This document shows positions 44,894 to 54,078 of a stretch of 64,000 nucleotides of DNA, one piece after another. The notes under the pieces are model-generated. The model did not search any database. It was not told where the DNA came from and saw nothing but the letters and a program-made list of their open reading frames with translations. The position numbers and the translations under genes were made by a program. Each line of letters starts with the position of its first letter. Position 1 is the first letter of the stretch. Origin of the DNA: Terribacillus sp. FSL K6-0262 (lineage in GTDB: Bacteria > Bacillota > Bacilli > Bacillales > Amphibacillaceae); the NCBI RefSeq assembly GCF_037977385.1, contig NZ_CP150277.1, positions 3,282,031 through 3,346,030 on the forward strand, written 5' to 3'.

Positions 44894-45808
44894 ATGAATC
44901 AAGTAAGAGTAGTTGGTATGATAGCAATCATCAGTATTATATGGGGATATTTATGGGTAACTGTAAAGATTGGTTTAGAGGATTTCCCTCCCTTCTTATT
45001 CTCCTCCTTCCGTCTCCTGATTGGAGCGGCAGTGCTGGTAATGGTTTTATTGGTAAAGAAGGTGGACATTTTACCAGAAAAGCATGAGTGGAAACCCTTT
45101 TTTATACTTGCTGTATTGATGTGTATCGGCTATTACGCGCTGTCGACATTCGGTATGCAATTTGTCGACTCTGGTGTATCGTCTGTTCTCGTATACACGA
45201 TGCCGATCATCGTCAGTGTGATGGCGCATTTTATGCTGAATGAGCGACTAGTAATGAATAAAGTAGTCGGATTGCTAATCGGAGCTGCTGGTTTAGTATG
45301 TATAATAGGTACAAAGCTATTTCATTTGTCCTTTGATCTTACGTTAGTAGGAGAAGCAATTATAGTGGTTTCAGCCTTTTTCTGGGCAGGAGCCAATATC
45401 TATACAAAGAAAGTCGGTGGCGCACACCATAAAATTAAAATGACAATGTGGCAGATGCTGATTGGAGCAGTTCTTCTATTCATTATTTCTTTTGCAAGTG
45501 AACATGCCGCGATTGCAAATTTAACAGTATCCACTCCTTCCTTGCTCGCATTGCTTTACAACGGGATACTAGGTTCCGCTGTTGCATTCGTAGGCTGGAA
45601 CTGGGTATTGAGTAAAATCGAAGCTTCCATAGCGTCCATTTCACTCATGTCCGTGCCGCTGCTAGGTTTATTTTTCGGCTGGCTGCAACTGGGCGAAGAA
45701 ATAACACCCAATATCATCCTAGGTGCCGTACTAGTTTGTATCGGTATTCTGCTTACATCGATTAAGATAAAAAGACAAACTATAGTGAAAGAGAAAAATG
45801 CAGCTTAA
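44894..45808 (+). CDS. EamA/DMT family transporter
   Basis: A 304-residue drug/metabolite exporter with ten predicted helices in two EamA repeats. The first repeat has IISIIWGYLWVTVKIGLEDF, cited as IIWGYLWVTVKIG, and the second AFFWAGANIYTKKVGG and GSAVAFVGWNWVLSK. It follows the MerR gene by 19 bases and likely exports the ligand that MerR senses. ATG 44894 preferred; ATG 44888 two codons earlier is possible. Confidence 0.87.
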   Translation: MNQVRVVGMIAIISIIWGYLWVTVKIGLEDFPPFLFSSFRLLIGAAVLVMVLLVKKVDILPEKHEWKPFFILAVLMCIGYYALSTFGMQFVDSGVSSVLVYTMPIIVSVMAHFMLNERLVMNKVVGLLIGAAGLVCIIGTKLFHLSFDLTLVGEAIIVVSAFFWAGANIYTKKVGGAHHKIKMTMWQMLIGAVLLFIISFASEHAAIANLTVSTPSLLALLYNGILGSAVAFVGWNWVLSKIEASIASISLMSVPLLGLFFGWLQLGEEITPNIILGAVLVCIGILLTSIKIKRQTIVKEKNAA

Positions 45809-45823
45809 CTTCTTAACTTATAG

Positions 45824-45858
45824 AAAGAGATGTGTTATTAAGTACACATCTCTTTTTT
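45824..45858 (+). terminator. Terminator of merR-eamA
   Basis: AGAGATGTGT pairs with ACACATCTCT, followed by TTTTT. Confidence 0.88.
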
Positions 45859-45971
45859 ATTTAGCTCTTCCGTTCATGAATCTTCCTTATACCTCAATCC
45901 ATGCAAAAATTAAGATCGCCCTATTGTGCATTACTCAGGAATCGATGGGGAAACACGTATTTTCCTAAACT

Positions 45972-46004
45972 AAAAAAGGGTGAATCTCCATGATTTCACC
46001 CTTT
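45972..46004 (-). terminator. Terminator of nagZ-namZ operon
   Basis: AAGGGTGAA pairs with TTCACCCTT; on the minus strand it is followed by a T-run. Confidence 0.8.
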
Positions 46005-46012
46005 CGAAACAA

Positions 46013-47254
46013 TTACTTATAAATTAAGTACTCTTTTCTTACCTTTATAAATTCATATAGTTCTTTCTGATATTCTTTCGTGATTTCGGTAACGGAGGCT
46101 CCTTCTAGAATCATTGTTCTGACCCAATCGTTTCCAATCAATTTATCAAAGAAGTTGTTTGAAAGAAATTCGAAATCGTCTGGATACATGTCGTGAATTG
46201 TTTTAATGATGTGAAGTCCTGTAGTTACCGCATCGAATGCAGCGCGGTCTGTTACATATATTTCAACACCATGGCTAAGTTTTCCAGCATGTTTAGAAGA
46301 TGTCGGTGTAAAGGATGCCGCCCTGAATGTCACGCCTGGCAGACTAAGTGCATTCAATTCTGAAGCAAGATCCGTGCTGCTGATGAAAGGTGCACCGATC
46401 AGTTCAAATGGCTTGGTTGTTCCCCGCCCTTCTGACAGGTTTGTTCCTTCAATCAGACCGGTTGCAGGATAAACAAATGTTGTTGAAACTGTTGGCATAT
46501 TTGGTGACGGCAGGACAAATGGAAGTCCTGTGTCTTCGAAATCCATGGACCGCTTCCAGCCTTTCATTTTGACGACTCTCAAATCTGCTCCAATATTGAA
46601 TTCTTCGTTGAAGAAGGAAGCAAGCTCTCCGACTGTCATACCGTGCTTTGTTGGAATTGGATACATCCCTACAAAGGAAGAGAAATCAGGCTCGAGTACA
46701 GGACCATCAACTGAAAGTCCGCCTAGAGGATTCGGACGGTCAAGCACGACAATGGGAATGTTGTTTTCTTTTGCTGCTTCCATGGCATAAGCCATCGTGT
46801 AGATGTATGTGTAGTACCGTGTGCCGACGTCCTGAATATCAAAGACTAGCACTTCTACGTTTTTGAGCATTTCAGGTGTTGGTTTTCTTGTTTGTCCGTA
46901 GAGGCTGTATACAGGTAGTCCTGTTTTTTCGTCAATATAAGATTCAACATATTCCCCTGCCTGAGCATCACCGCGTACGCCATGCTCGGGACCGAATAAA
47001 GCTGTCAGTTCGATATCAGGATCTTCGTGCAGCAGATCAACAATGCTGTTCATTTTTGAGTCGATACCGGTCGGATTGGTAATTAAGCCAACTTTTTTGT
47101 CTTTTAAAAGTTCTTTCTGATCATCTAAAAGGACCTCAACACCAGGCGTTACTTTACTATCTTTCTTCCTCTTATGGGCAGCAACCTCTTTTTCCGCAGG
47201 AAAAGCACTTAAAGCCAGCAGCAGAATCATTACCATCAACAATACTCTTTTCAA
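46013..47254 (-). CDS. namZ: Exo-beta-N-acetylmuramidase NamZ (DUF1343)
   Basis: Exported glycosidase that releases MurNAc from the non-reducing ends of peptidoglycan fragments. The 413-residue protein begins with a signal peptide (MKRVLLMVMILLLALSAF) and has the DUF1343 marks GLITNPTGID, ALFGPEHGVRGDAQAGE, FDIQDVGTRYYTYI, VLDRPNPLGG and LSEGRGTTKPFE. In B. subtilis it works with NagZ and AmiE; here it follows nagZ by 24 bases and amiE is absent. Confidence 0.93.
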   Translation of the reverse strand: MKRVLLMVMILLLALSAFPAEKEVAAHKRKKDSKVTPGVEVLLDDQKELLKDKKVGLITNPTGIDSKMNSIVDLLHEDPDIELTALFGPEHGVRGDAQAGEYVESYIDEKTGLPVYSLYGQTRKPTPEMLKNVEVLVFDIQDVGTRYYTYIYTMAYAMEAAKENNIPIVVLDRPNPLGGLSVDGPVLEPDFSSFVGMYPIPTKHGMTVGELASFFNEEFNIGADLRVVKMKGWKRSMDFEDTGLPFVLPSPNMPTVSTTFVYPATGLIEGTNLSEGRGTTKPFELIGAPFISSTDLASELNALSLPGVTFRAASFTPTSSKHAGKLSHGVEIYVTDRAAFDAVTTGLHIIKTIHDMYPDDFEFLSNNFFDKLIGNDWVRTMILEGASVTEITKEYQKELYEFIKVRKEYLIYK

Positions 47255-47278
47255 TGGAACTCCTCCCCTTTATTCGGA

Positions 47279-49198
47279 TTATTTAAGCAGCTTCCCTGAA
47301 CGAATATCGAGTCCATAACCATATGGATAAAGAACCTCTTCAGGTTGAGTGACAGATGGAATATCTACTGGTAATATACCTTTTGGCTTTGATTCACCAA
47401 AAATCGTTTTAATGCCGGCAGGAATGTTCGGCTGTCTATATGCACCATTTGAATAGCCTTTAAAACCATAGACCGCAAGCACAGCTTTTGCTTCTTCAAA
47501 ATTTCCGACATCATAAGGATTGCGCAGACTCATTAACACGAACTTTTTATTCTTTGCTTCAGCATCTTTCATGACAGCTCTTGGAAAAGCTGTTGCCCAT
47601 TTGCTTGAATCCTGAATACTGTCATCAATGACGCCATCATTTACAGCAGGATCATTTTTCACAACATAGGAACCGGTAATAACATAGTCTGCTTCATCAA
47701 CCATGGCTGCCACCTCTTCATTGAAGGACTTTTCCGAGAAAGCATAGCCAGTAACTTCAACATCTTTCTTCTTGCCTTTTAATTCGTTTATGCTTCTTGT
47801 CATCGCTTCTACCTGATCATCAAATGGAGCAAGCACGAGAACCTTCTCACCTTTTTTTGGTTTGAAAGGGAGTGTTTTGTCTTCGTTTTTCAAAAGCGTA
47901 ACAGCATCCTCCGTCATTTTCTTTTCTTGCTTCAAATGCTCCTTGTTGCCTACTACTTTTAATGAGTTAGTTACTTTTTCTTCAATTGGCGTTTTGTCAG
48001 GATCCAAAATACCGCGTTTTTCTTTCAATTTTAGAATTCTCTCAACCGATGCATTGACTTGCTCCATCGGGAGTTCTCCGGATTCGATTGCTTCTATTAC
48101 TGCGTCATAAACGGAAGCCAAATTCTTTTCCATTTCCAAAGAGTTCACTTGTGCAGGCATCAACGCAATATCTACACCTGATTTTAAAGCTAATACGACG
48201 GCTTCTTCCTGGCCGAAGTTATCTGAAATCGCTTTCATATTAAGGGCATCTGTGACAATGACACCTTCAAATCCCATTTCCTCGCGTAGCAATCCTGTCA
48301 ACACTTTTTTGGAAAGTGTGGCTGGAACCAAAATCTCCTGACCGTCTTTTTTGCTGATATACGTTGTATCATCAAAAGCAGGAAATTGAACGTGAGCTGT
48401 CATAATCATATCTACACCTTCATCAATTGCATTCTGAAAAGGCAGAAGCTCTACAGTTTGTAATCTATCCTTGTCATGTGTAACAAGCGGCAAACCGTAA
48501 TGACTGTCAGTAGCGGTATCGCCATGTCCTGGAAAATGCTTTGCTGTTGCAGCAACATTTTGTCGTTGCAGTCCTTGTATAGTCTCAATGCCTAACTTTG
48601 AGACAAGCTCTGGATTAGAGCTGTATGAACGGACACCGATTACAGGATTATCAGGATTGTTGTTTACATCCAATGAGGGGCCGAAGTTTACATTTACACC
48701 AAGAGACGATAATTCTTCCCCAATGATTTTGCCAGTTTGATAGGCATATTTCTCACTTCGTGTTGCACCTAACGCCATGTTGCCTGGCAGATTCGTTCCC
48801 GTTTGCAGGCGTGTCACGATTCCGCCTTCCTGATCAATGGTGATGAAAAGCGGTAGTTCCGGGCTTGCATTTTGCAAGCCATCTATCAAACGGACCGTTT
48901 GCTCCGTACCCACGACGTTTTCAGCAAATAGGATAACGCCCCCTAAATGATATTTCTGAATGATGCTTCCCACTTCATCGTTCATCTCTGTAAAACCTGT
49001 TGCTTTGCTTTCCCCTTGCTCTTGCCAGTTTCGAAAGTCCGGCATAAGCATTTGACCCACTTTTTGCTCGACAGACATTCCATCAACGATAGCCTTCACA
49101 TCTGTTTCAGCCTTCACATCCGTTGGTTTGATTCCAACTAAAGCTGTAACTGAAAGTGCCGCAACCAAAGCGGCTGCCGCCCATTTCTTTTTGAACAT
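47279..49198 (-). CDS. nagZ: Beta-N-acetylglucosaminidase NagZ, GH3 family
   Basis: Secreted GH3 enzyme that removes GlcNAc from muropeptides and chitobiose-like ends. The 639-residue protein has a signal peptide (about 1-31), the GH3 motif [14 protein letters not shown] (Asp-His catalytic dyad near residue 232) and the nucleophile region [12 protein letters not shown] near 315. A second (alpha/beta sandwich) domain covers about 430-620, as in B. subtilis YbbD. It forms an operon with namZ and starts after a GGGGATGGGGAT ribosome site. Confidence 0.93.
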   Translation of the reverse strand: MFKKKWAAAALVAALSVTALVGIKPTDVKAETDVKAIVDGMSVEQKVGQMLMPDFRNWQEQGESKATGFTEMNDEVGSIIQKYHLGGVILFAENVVGTEQTVRLIDGLQNASPELPLFITIDQEGGIVTRLQTGTNLPGNMALGATRSEKYAYQTGKIIGEELSSLGVNVNFGPSLDVNNNPDNPVIGVRSYSSNPELVSKLGIETIQGLQRQNVAATAKHFPGHGDTATDSHYGLPLVTHDKDRLQTVELLPFQNAIDEGVDMIMTAHVQFPAFDDTTYISKKDGQEILVPATLSKKVLTGLLREEMGFEGVIVTDALNMKAISDNFGQEEAVVLALKSGVDIALMPAQVNSLEMEKNLASVYDAVIEAIESGELPMEQVNASVERILKLKEKRGILDPDKTPIEEKVTNSLKVVGNKEHLKQEKKMTEDAVTLLKNEDKTLPFKPKKGEKVLVLAPFDDQVEAMTRSINELKGKKKDVEVTGYAFSEKSFNEEVAAMVDEADYVITGSYVVKNDPAVNDGVIDDSIQDSSKWATAFPRAVMKDAEAKNKKFVLMSLRNPYDVGNFEEAKAVLAVYGFKGYSNGAYRQPNIPAGIKTIFGESKPKGILPVDIPSVTQPEEVLYPYGYGLDIRSGKLLK

Positions 49199-50012
49199 AT
49201 CCCCATCCCCTTATGAATTATTTGATGGTAGAGCTTTGTAATTAGCTATCACTGCACCCCGGTTGTTTCCTATAGCGTAAAAGGGATTGCATTTTTCAGC
49301 AGGATTCATAGTCGTCGAATGTTTTTTATTCTCAGTCAGGACACTTCCCAAGTCTTATTACGTAGAACGGTCTTTCCGTAGTGTGCTGTTGACATTAGAA
49401 AAATAAAATATCAATTATTTAAAGCTGTGCCTAAAAGAAAAAAGTCGTTGCACAAGGATAATAGGTTAAGAGGAGCCGATCGATACAATGAGTAAGCCCG
49501 AATGTTTATATCGACACTCTCTTTTACAAGATTGAGTACTTAAAGGATTTCTTTGTTTTGTAGGAATAAGAGGTAGCGAATGAGCCATCGACCAGATTTC
49601 CATTGGCTATCAAGCTTGCAATTAGACACTTAACAGTAATGCTGGTGTACCGCTTACAAAAGCGGAGTATTTCTGGTGGATATTGAGCTATTCAAAAGCT
49701 TGGTGCTTTCATAAAGTGGGAAGCGCTTCAAATATAATCAATATTTTGAAAACTGCAGGCAGAATGGCAGCAAAAGGAAGATACTAAAGCTATGAGGTAG
49801 TATTGCCTGTTCTATGATTACCTCCATTTCTAGTTTTGTCCCAAGTTTAACACACTCCATTATAAGATGGTTCAATATTATAGCTTCTTTCAAATTCAGG
49901 AAAACTTGCCTATTACCTTTTATATAGCACTGAATGTTTACATACATAAACACTTCCAATTAAAGAAACAAGAAGAGCTGTTATTTGAATACGCAGCTCT
50001 TCTTGTTTTTAT
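49199..50012. other. AT-rich stretch without supported genes
   Basis: About 810 bases with no convincing gene. A 73-codon minus-strand frame (49738-49959) has the weak ribosome site GGAAGTG and no recognised family. At 49721-49734 there is GGAAGCGCTTCAAA-like sequence around the palindrome GAAGCGCTTC, which resembles a CcpA (cre) site but lies more than 500 bases from the nagZ start. Probably a remnant of an earlier gene or operon. Confidence 0.35.
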
Positions 50013-51644
50013 CTAATTCTTCAGTTGTCTAATTATTTTTGTCAGTTGATTAAAACGATCATCCAAATCCTCGTACGCCGTATCTCCAGGTGTCAGCATA
50101 CTCAGCTTACCCAATACTTCCTGACGCTCGTTTTCCAGCTGCATCAGCTGTATACCGTCCTCCGTCGTCGTTGTGGCTGCTGTACTTAATTTTTTGTTTA
50201 GTTTACCATCCTGGATGATCAGCTGTGTATCTGTCACTTTCTCCCGGAAATAACGATCATGGGTGATGACAAGCAATGTTCCGCTGTAAGCTGCAAGTGT
50301 CTGTTCCAGCTGCTCACGGGACGGGAGGTCCATGTGATTTGTAGGTTCATCCAGCAAAAGGACATCCTTGTCAGTCAATATATGCTGCATCAGCTTCAAT
50401 TTCACTCTTTCCCCCATACTCATTTCTCCAATCGGGAGGGTCCAGCTGTCTATTTCAAAGCCAAGATGCAGAAGCAGTGTCTGGACCCTTCCCCTGTCGG
50501 CAAACGTCTGCTGATGAAATATCTCGGCCGGTGTCTTTTCCAAAGGGAGGTCATGAACATCTTGTGAAAGGTAGCCGATGTTTGCTGATGGGGAAATCCA
50601 AATCTCTCCTGTGTAAGGTTCATCATCCGCAATCATGCGGAAGAAAGTTGTTTTTCCGGAACCATTCGGTCCCTGCAAGCTGATTCTTTCACCGTGCATG
50701 ATGGTAAAATTGGCATTCCGGAATAATGTTTTCCCATCAAATTGCTTGGTTACGTTTTTGCATTCCAAAAATCGTTTGCCGGTTCTGCCGGCAGTATGCA
50801 GCTCAAACGATACAGCTCGCTCCGGCACGATGGCCTCGGCCTTTTCTTTTTTCAGTTCTTTTTCCAATCGTTTTTGTTTGGATTTTACTGCCTTATCCAT
50901 TCTTTTGGCCTTTTTTCGGTAGTACTCTTTGGCAAATTCCTGTTTGGTGGATTGAGCATGTGCTCTTGTGCTCCAGTTTTTCAGGGAAGCGATTTGTCCT
51001 TCTACTTGCCGGATGCGTTTTTGCTGTTTGTCATAGGCATACTGCTGGGCCGCTTTTTCCTTTTGGCGATGATCTATATAGGCAGTATAATTTCCCGTGA
51101 AAGTATGAAGATCTTGATCTTCGATAGCCCATATCTTTACAGACACTTGATCGAGAAAATACCTGTCATGTGACACAATCAGTATCGTTTTGTTTGATTT
51201 TTGGATTTGTTCTATCAGCAGCTGGACACTATCTTCATCCAGGTGATTAGTTGGTTCATCCAGCATCAAAACTTCCGCTTTACTCGAAAATCCGTGCGCA
51301 AGCCTTGCTTTCAGTTTCTCTCCGCCACTCATCCGATGGTAAGGAACGGATGGAACTCGCCACTTACTGAGTAAAATAGCTGCTTCAGACCCAAGTGAGT
51401 CGGAAGAATAGCAGTCACTCTCCTGTTCGACCAATTCTATCCCGAGGGAATCCGCCTTCCATAAGGACCCCTCTGTCATTTGCTTGGTTCCAGCCAGCAA
51501 TTGCAATAATGTGCTCTTTCCAGCGCCATTCCTTCCAGTTATCCCGACGATATCACCTTGATGGATTGCTGCATTCGCCCCCTGTATAATGGGACGCTCT
51601 CCGTACATATAGCTGACTTGCTGTAATTTGATCAGTTCTTTCAC
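50013..51644 (-). CDS. ABC-F family ATPase (ribosome protection, Vga/VmlR-like)
   Basis: A 543-residue soluble protein with two ATP-binding domains: Walker A GRNGAGKST near residue 36 and GPNGSGKTT near 328, signatures MSGGEKLKARLAHG and MSMGERVKLKL, and Walker B LMLDEPTNHLD and LLLDEPTNHMD. The P-site tRNA interaction motif is the Lys-rich linker between domains (about 195-260). No membrane segments. VmlR and Vga proteins displace lincosamides, streptogramins A and pleuromutilins. GTG 51644 is 9 bases after AAGGAG. Its leader carries a terminator and a short peptide. Confidence 0.88.
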   Translation of the reverse strand: MKELIKLQQVSYMYGERPIIQGANAAIHQGDIVGITGRNGAGKSTLLQLLAGTKQMTEGSLWKADSLGIELVEQESDCYSSDSLGSEAAILLSKWRVPSVPYHRMSGGEKLKARLAHGFSSKAEVLMLDEPTNHLDEDSVQLLIEQIQKSNKTILIVSHDRYFLDQVSVKIWAIEDQDLHTFTGNYTAYIDHRQKEKAAQQYAYDKQQKRIRQVEGQIASLKNWSTRAHAQSTKQEFAKEYYRKKAKRMDKAVKSKQKRLEKELKKEKAEAIVPERAVSFELHTAGRTGKRFLECKNVTKQFDGKTLFRNANFTIMHGERISLQGPNGSGKTTFFRMIADDEPYTGEIWISPSANIGYLSQDVHDLPLEKTPAEIFHQQTFADRGRVQTLLLHLGFEIDSWTLPIGEMSMGERVKLKLMQHILTDKDVLLLDEPTNHMDLPSREQLEQTLAAYSGTLLVITHDRYFREKVTDTQLIIQDGKLNKKLSTAATTTTEDGIQLMQLENERQEVLGKLSMLTPGDTAYEDLDDRFNQLTKIIRQLKN

Positions 51645-51650
51645 ATGGAT

Positions 51651-51733
51651 CCGCTCCTTTTTCATAGGAGGACAGAAAAAAATCCTCCCAAAATAAATTG
51701 GAAGGATCAGCCGTACCACAAAAGCACATACAT
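51651..51733 (-). promoter_or_regulatory. Attenuator leader of the ABC-F gene
   Basis: The transcript contains, in order, an 8-codon reading frame (51707-51733), an intrinsic terminator hairpin (ATCCTTCCAA with TTGGGAGGAT, followed by seven T, 51675-51708), and a hairpin CTCCT-ATGAAAA-AGGAG that hides the ribosome site. A drug-stalled ribosome on the short frame would block the base of the terminator and allow read-through, as for vmlR and vga genes. Confidence 0.65.
51707..51733 (-). CDS. Putative leader peptide MYVLLWYG
   Basis: An 8-codon frame, ATG to TGA, with no strong ribosome site. It is rich in bulky hydrophobic residues and its stop overlaps the first arm of the terminator. Its position makes it the likely stalling peptide of the attenuator. 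Confidence 0.45.
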   Translation of the reverse strand: MYVLLWYG

Positions 51734-51787
51734 CCGTCAAGAGCTGTATGTTACCGTTTATTTTAAAGATGGGCAGACTAATCCTAT

Positions 51788-51816
51788 TTTGTACGCGTTG
51801 AAAATATCTTTTTCAA
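51788..51816 (-). promoter_or_regulatory. SigA-type promoter of the ABC-F gene
   Basis: Minus strand TTGAAA, 17-base spacer, TACAAA. It predicts a leader of about 137 bases that includes the attenuator. Confidence 0.5.
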
Positions 51817-51914
51817 TTCGTGAGAAAATAAGATTAGTCAATCATTGTCCACCCATCATCCTCTCGTCTTCGTTGCTTCCAGTATACCAAAAGCAAATCG
51901 GAAGTCAATTGCAC

Positions 51915-53333
51915 TTAAATCAATTGCTCTTTCCGTTCTGTTCCTGGTGCGAGTATGCTCTCCTCAAGACCGGCCTGATAAGGTCTGCCGGAAGTCGCTT
52001 CCGCAAACTCCGCTTTCGCTTGCTCCACAAGGGCTGGTTCGGTCAGCAGGTCATATGCGGTCAAAGCCATGATTCGCGCAGCATAATGCATCCCTTTTAG
52101 TCCGATGCTCGTTCCAAATACTGCAGTTGCTTGCCAAGCATGCACCTGGGTGCCGATCGGGCCGCATGTCGTGCCGATACTGGCCAAAGGTGCAATCCAG
52201 CTGACATCAGCCACATCCGTCGAACCAGGCATAGTGGAGTCTTTCAGTTTCACATCATAGAAATTCTTTGTCGGAAGGATATCATTCGGATCAAGCTGCA
52301 GCTGACGGCGGGATGCCTCGATCAGCTTGGGATCCATCGATTTTCGCAGTATGGCAGCATATGCAGTTTCATCCGAGGTGAAGCTTTCCATTGGATAATC
52401 CTCCATATTGCGGTAATTCAATATATCCAATGTGTCATTAGTCAGCATATGATAGCAATTGGCCAATAGTTCATGTGAGGTAGACGTTCCAGTGATCAAT
52501 GCCGCCCCTTTGGCTATATCATGCAAACGGGAAAGCATATCCTCCACTTGGTCGCGGTCGGACCCGCGCAGATAATACCATACTTCCGCCTCATCAGGTA
52601 CGATATTCGGTGCTTGGCCGCCGTTTGTGATGGCATAATGGATTCTCGTGCCGTCAGCCAGATGCTCCCGGAGATAGTTCGCGCCTATATTCATGATTTC
52701 CACTGCATCCAGTGCGCTTCGGCCTGCGTGAGGGGCGCCTGCCGCATGAGCAGGTACACCGTGGAAACGATATTTAATCGAAATCATTGCCTGGGTGCTG
52801 TAATTCTGGACCACATTACTTGTACTTGGATGCCAGGTAAGGCAGCAGTCCAAGTCGTCGAATACCCCTTCCCTCGCCATGAATGTCTTGCCGGAGAGTA
52901 CCTCTTCAGCCGGGCAGCCATAATAGCGAATCGTGCCGCTCACCTTTCCTTGATCGATCAGCTCCTTTAGTGCCAATACAGTCTCGACACCTGCAGTGCC
53001 GAGTAAGTGATGACCGCAGGCATGGCCGGGGCCGTTCTCCACGACTGGATCTTTATAAGGCTTACTGGATTGGGACAGACCTGGCAATGCATCGAATTCA
53101 CCTAGGATGCCGATGATCGGATGGCCTTTGCCATATTCTGCATAAAAGGCTGTCTGCATACCGCCGATGCTATCTGTGATAAGGAAACCTGCATCGGAGA
53201 GGATCTTCTTCTGAGCCGCACTCGCATATGTCTCCTCATAAGCGATTTGAGGGTTTTGCCAAATATCAAGGGCAAGGCTTCCTATGACATTCTCCAGCTC
53301 TTTCAGGATCGTAAGCAAATCTTTTTTACTCAT
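51915..53333 (-). CDS. M20 family amidohydrolase (AbgB-like)
   Basis: A 472-residue dinuclear metallohydrolase of the AbgB/p-aminobenzoyl-glutamate hydrolase group. The metal-site motif GPGHACGHH is near residue 100, followed by CPAEEVLSGK near 138, TWHPSTSN near 166, and a late AWQATAVFGTSIGLKGMHYAA. AbgB-type enzymes cleave amide bonds of aryl- or acyl-amino acids. The start overlaps the upstream permease gene by 8 bases, and the three genes form one operon. Confidence 0.9.
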   Translation of the reverse strand: MSKKDLLTILKELENVIGSLALDIWQNPQIAYEETYASAAQKKILSDAGFLITDSIGGMQTAFYAEYGKGHPIIGILGEFDALPGLSQSSKPYKDPVVENGPGHACGHHLLGTAGVETVLALKELIDQGKVSGTIRYYGCPAEEVLSGKTFMAREGVFDDLDCCLTWHPSTSNVVQNYSTQAMISIKYRFHGVPAHAAGAPHAGRSALDAVEIMNIGANYLREHLADGTRIHYAITNGGQAPNIVPDEAEVWYYLRGSDRDQVEDMLSRLHDIAKGAALITGTSTSHELLANCYHMLTNDTLDILNYRNMEDYPMESFTSDETAYAAILRKSMDPKLIEASRRQLQLDPNDILPTKNFYDVKLKDSTMPGSTDVADVSWIAPLASIGTTCGPIGTQVHAWQATAVFGTSIGLKGMHYAARIMALTAYDLLTEPALVEQAKAEFAEATSGRPYQAGLEESILAPGTERKEQLI

Positions 53334-54060
53334 GGATCATCTCTCCTTCATCGGGACTTTTCTTTACTTGCTTGTTTTCCAAAAGGACACAAAGAATCAC
53401 TGTAAGGAACATGCAGACCAATCCTTTGAAGAATACTGGAATCGGCAGCTGTGTCATCAGGATGCCGAAAACGATGCCGATGGCGCCGAACAGAGGCTTT
53501 TTCATGGATAATTGTGCGATCATCCCCCCAAAAATGGCAGGAATGATGTAGGTGAATGCTGCTTGTAAGGACTCCGGTATGACAGAAAGGATATAGGAAC
53601 CAGCCAGGATGACCGGAATGAGTACAGCTATATTCATAAAGCTGGCAGCGGCAATAGCCAACGTGGCTGCCACTTCTCCTTTCCTCGTACCAGGATCTGC
53701 TCCGATAACCTGCTGAGCAGCTGCTGCAGAGGGCAAACACATATTGGCTATATTCCCGGTGAGGAAACTCAAATAAGTACCGGAAACACCAAGGGTTGCA
53801 TAATAACTGACGGGCTCTACCACCCAAGCAAAACCAACCAAGGCGATATATGCGAGAAAGGCTGCGAAAATGGCCTGCCAGCCCGGGTGATAGCCTTCGA
53901 CGAACGAGAGATAAAGCGGCAATGCTGCCGATAAGACAATTACACAGCCGATTGTAAGCCTTCCCCAAAAGTGGGCATTCGTATGGAAAGCATCAAAGGT
54001 CTGCTCCTGTGTTTCGATGAGGCGTTCCTGTACTGCTACCTGCTCGGCTGTTTTGGCCAT
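53326..54060 (-). CDS. Membrane protein, probable permease subunit
   Basis: A 244-residue protein with about seven helices and a soluble N-terminal extension (about 25 residues). It is always found with DUF5058 proteins in the genomes I recall, so it is probably the second half of a two-protein transporter. Marks include TNAHFWGRLTIGC, LSFLTGNIANMCLPSAAAAQ near residue 98 and RKGEVAATLAIAAAS. ATG 54060 follows AACGGAGGG. It sits 18 bases after the DUF5058 gene and overlaps the M20 gene. Confidence 0.75.
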   Translation of the reverse strand: MAKTAEQVAVQERLIETQEQTFDAFHTNAHFWGRLTIGCVIVLSAALPLYLSFVEGYHPGWQAIFAAFLAYIALVGFAWVVEPVSYYATLGVSGTYLSFLTGNIANMCLPSAAAAQQVIGADPGTRKGEVAATLAIAAASFMNIAVLIPVILAGSYILSVIPESLQAAFTYIIPAIFGGMIAQLSMKKPLFGAIGIVFGILMTQLPIPVFFKGLVCMFLTVILCVLLENKQVKKSPDEGEMIHE

Positions 54061-54078
54061 CGTTTTTCCCTCCGTTTC

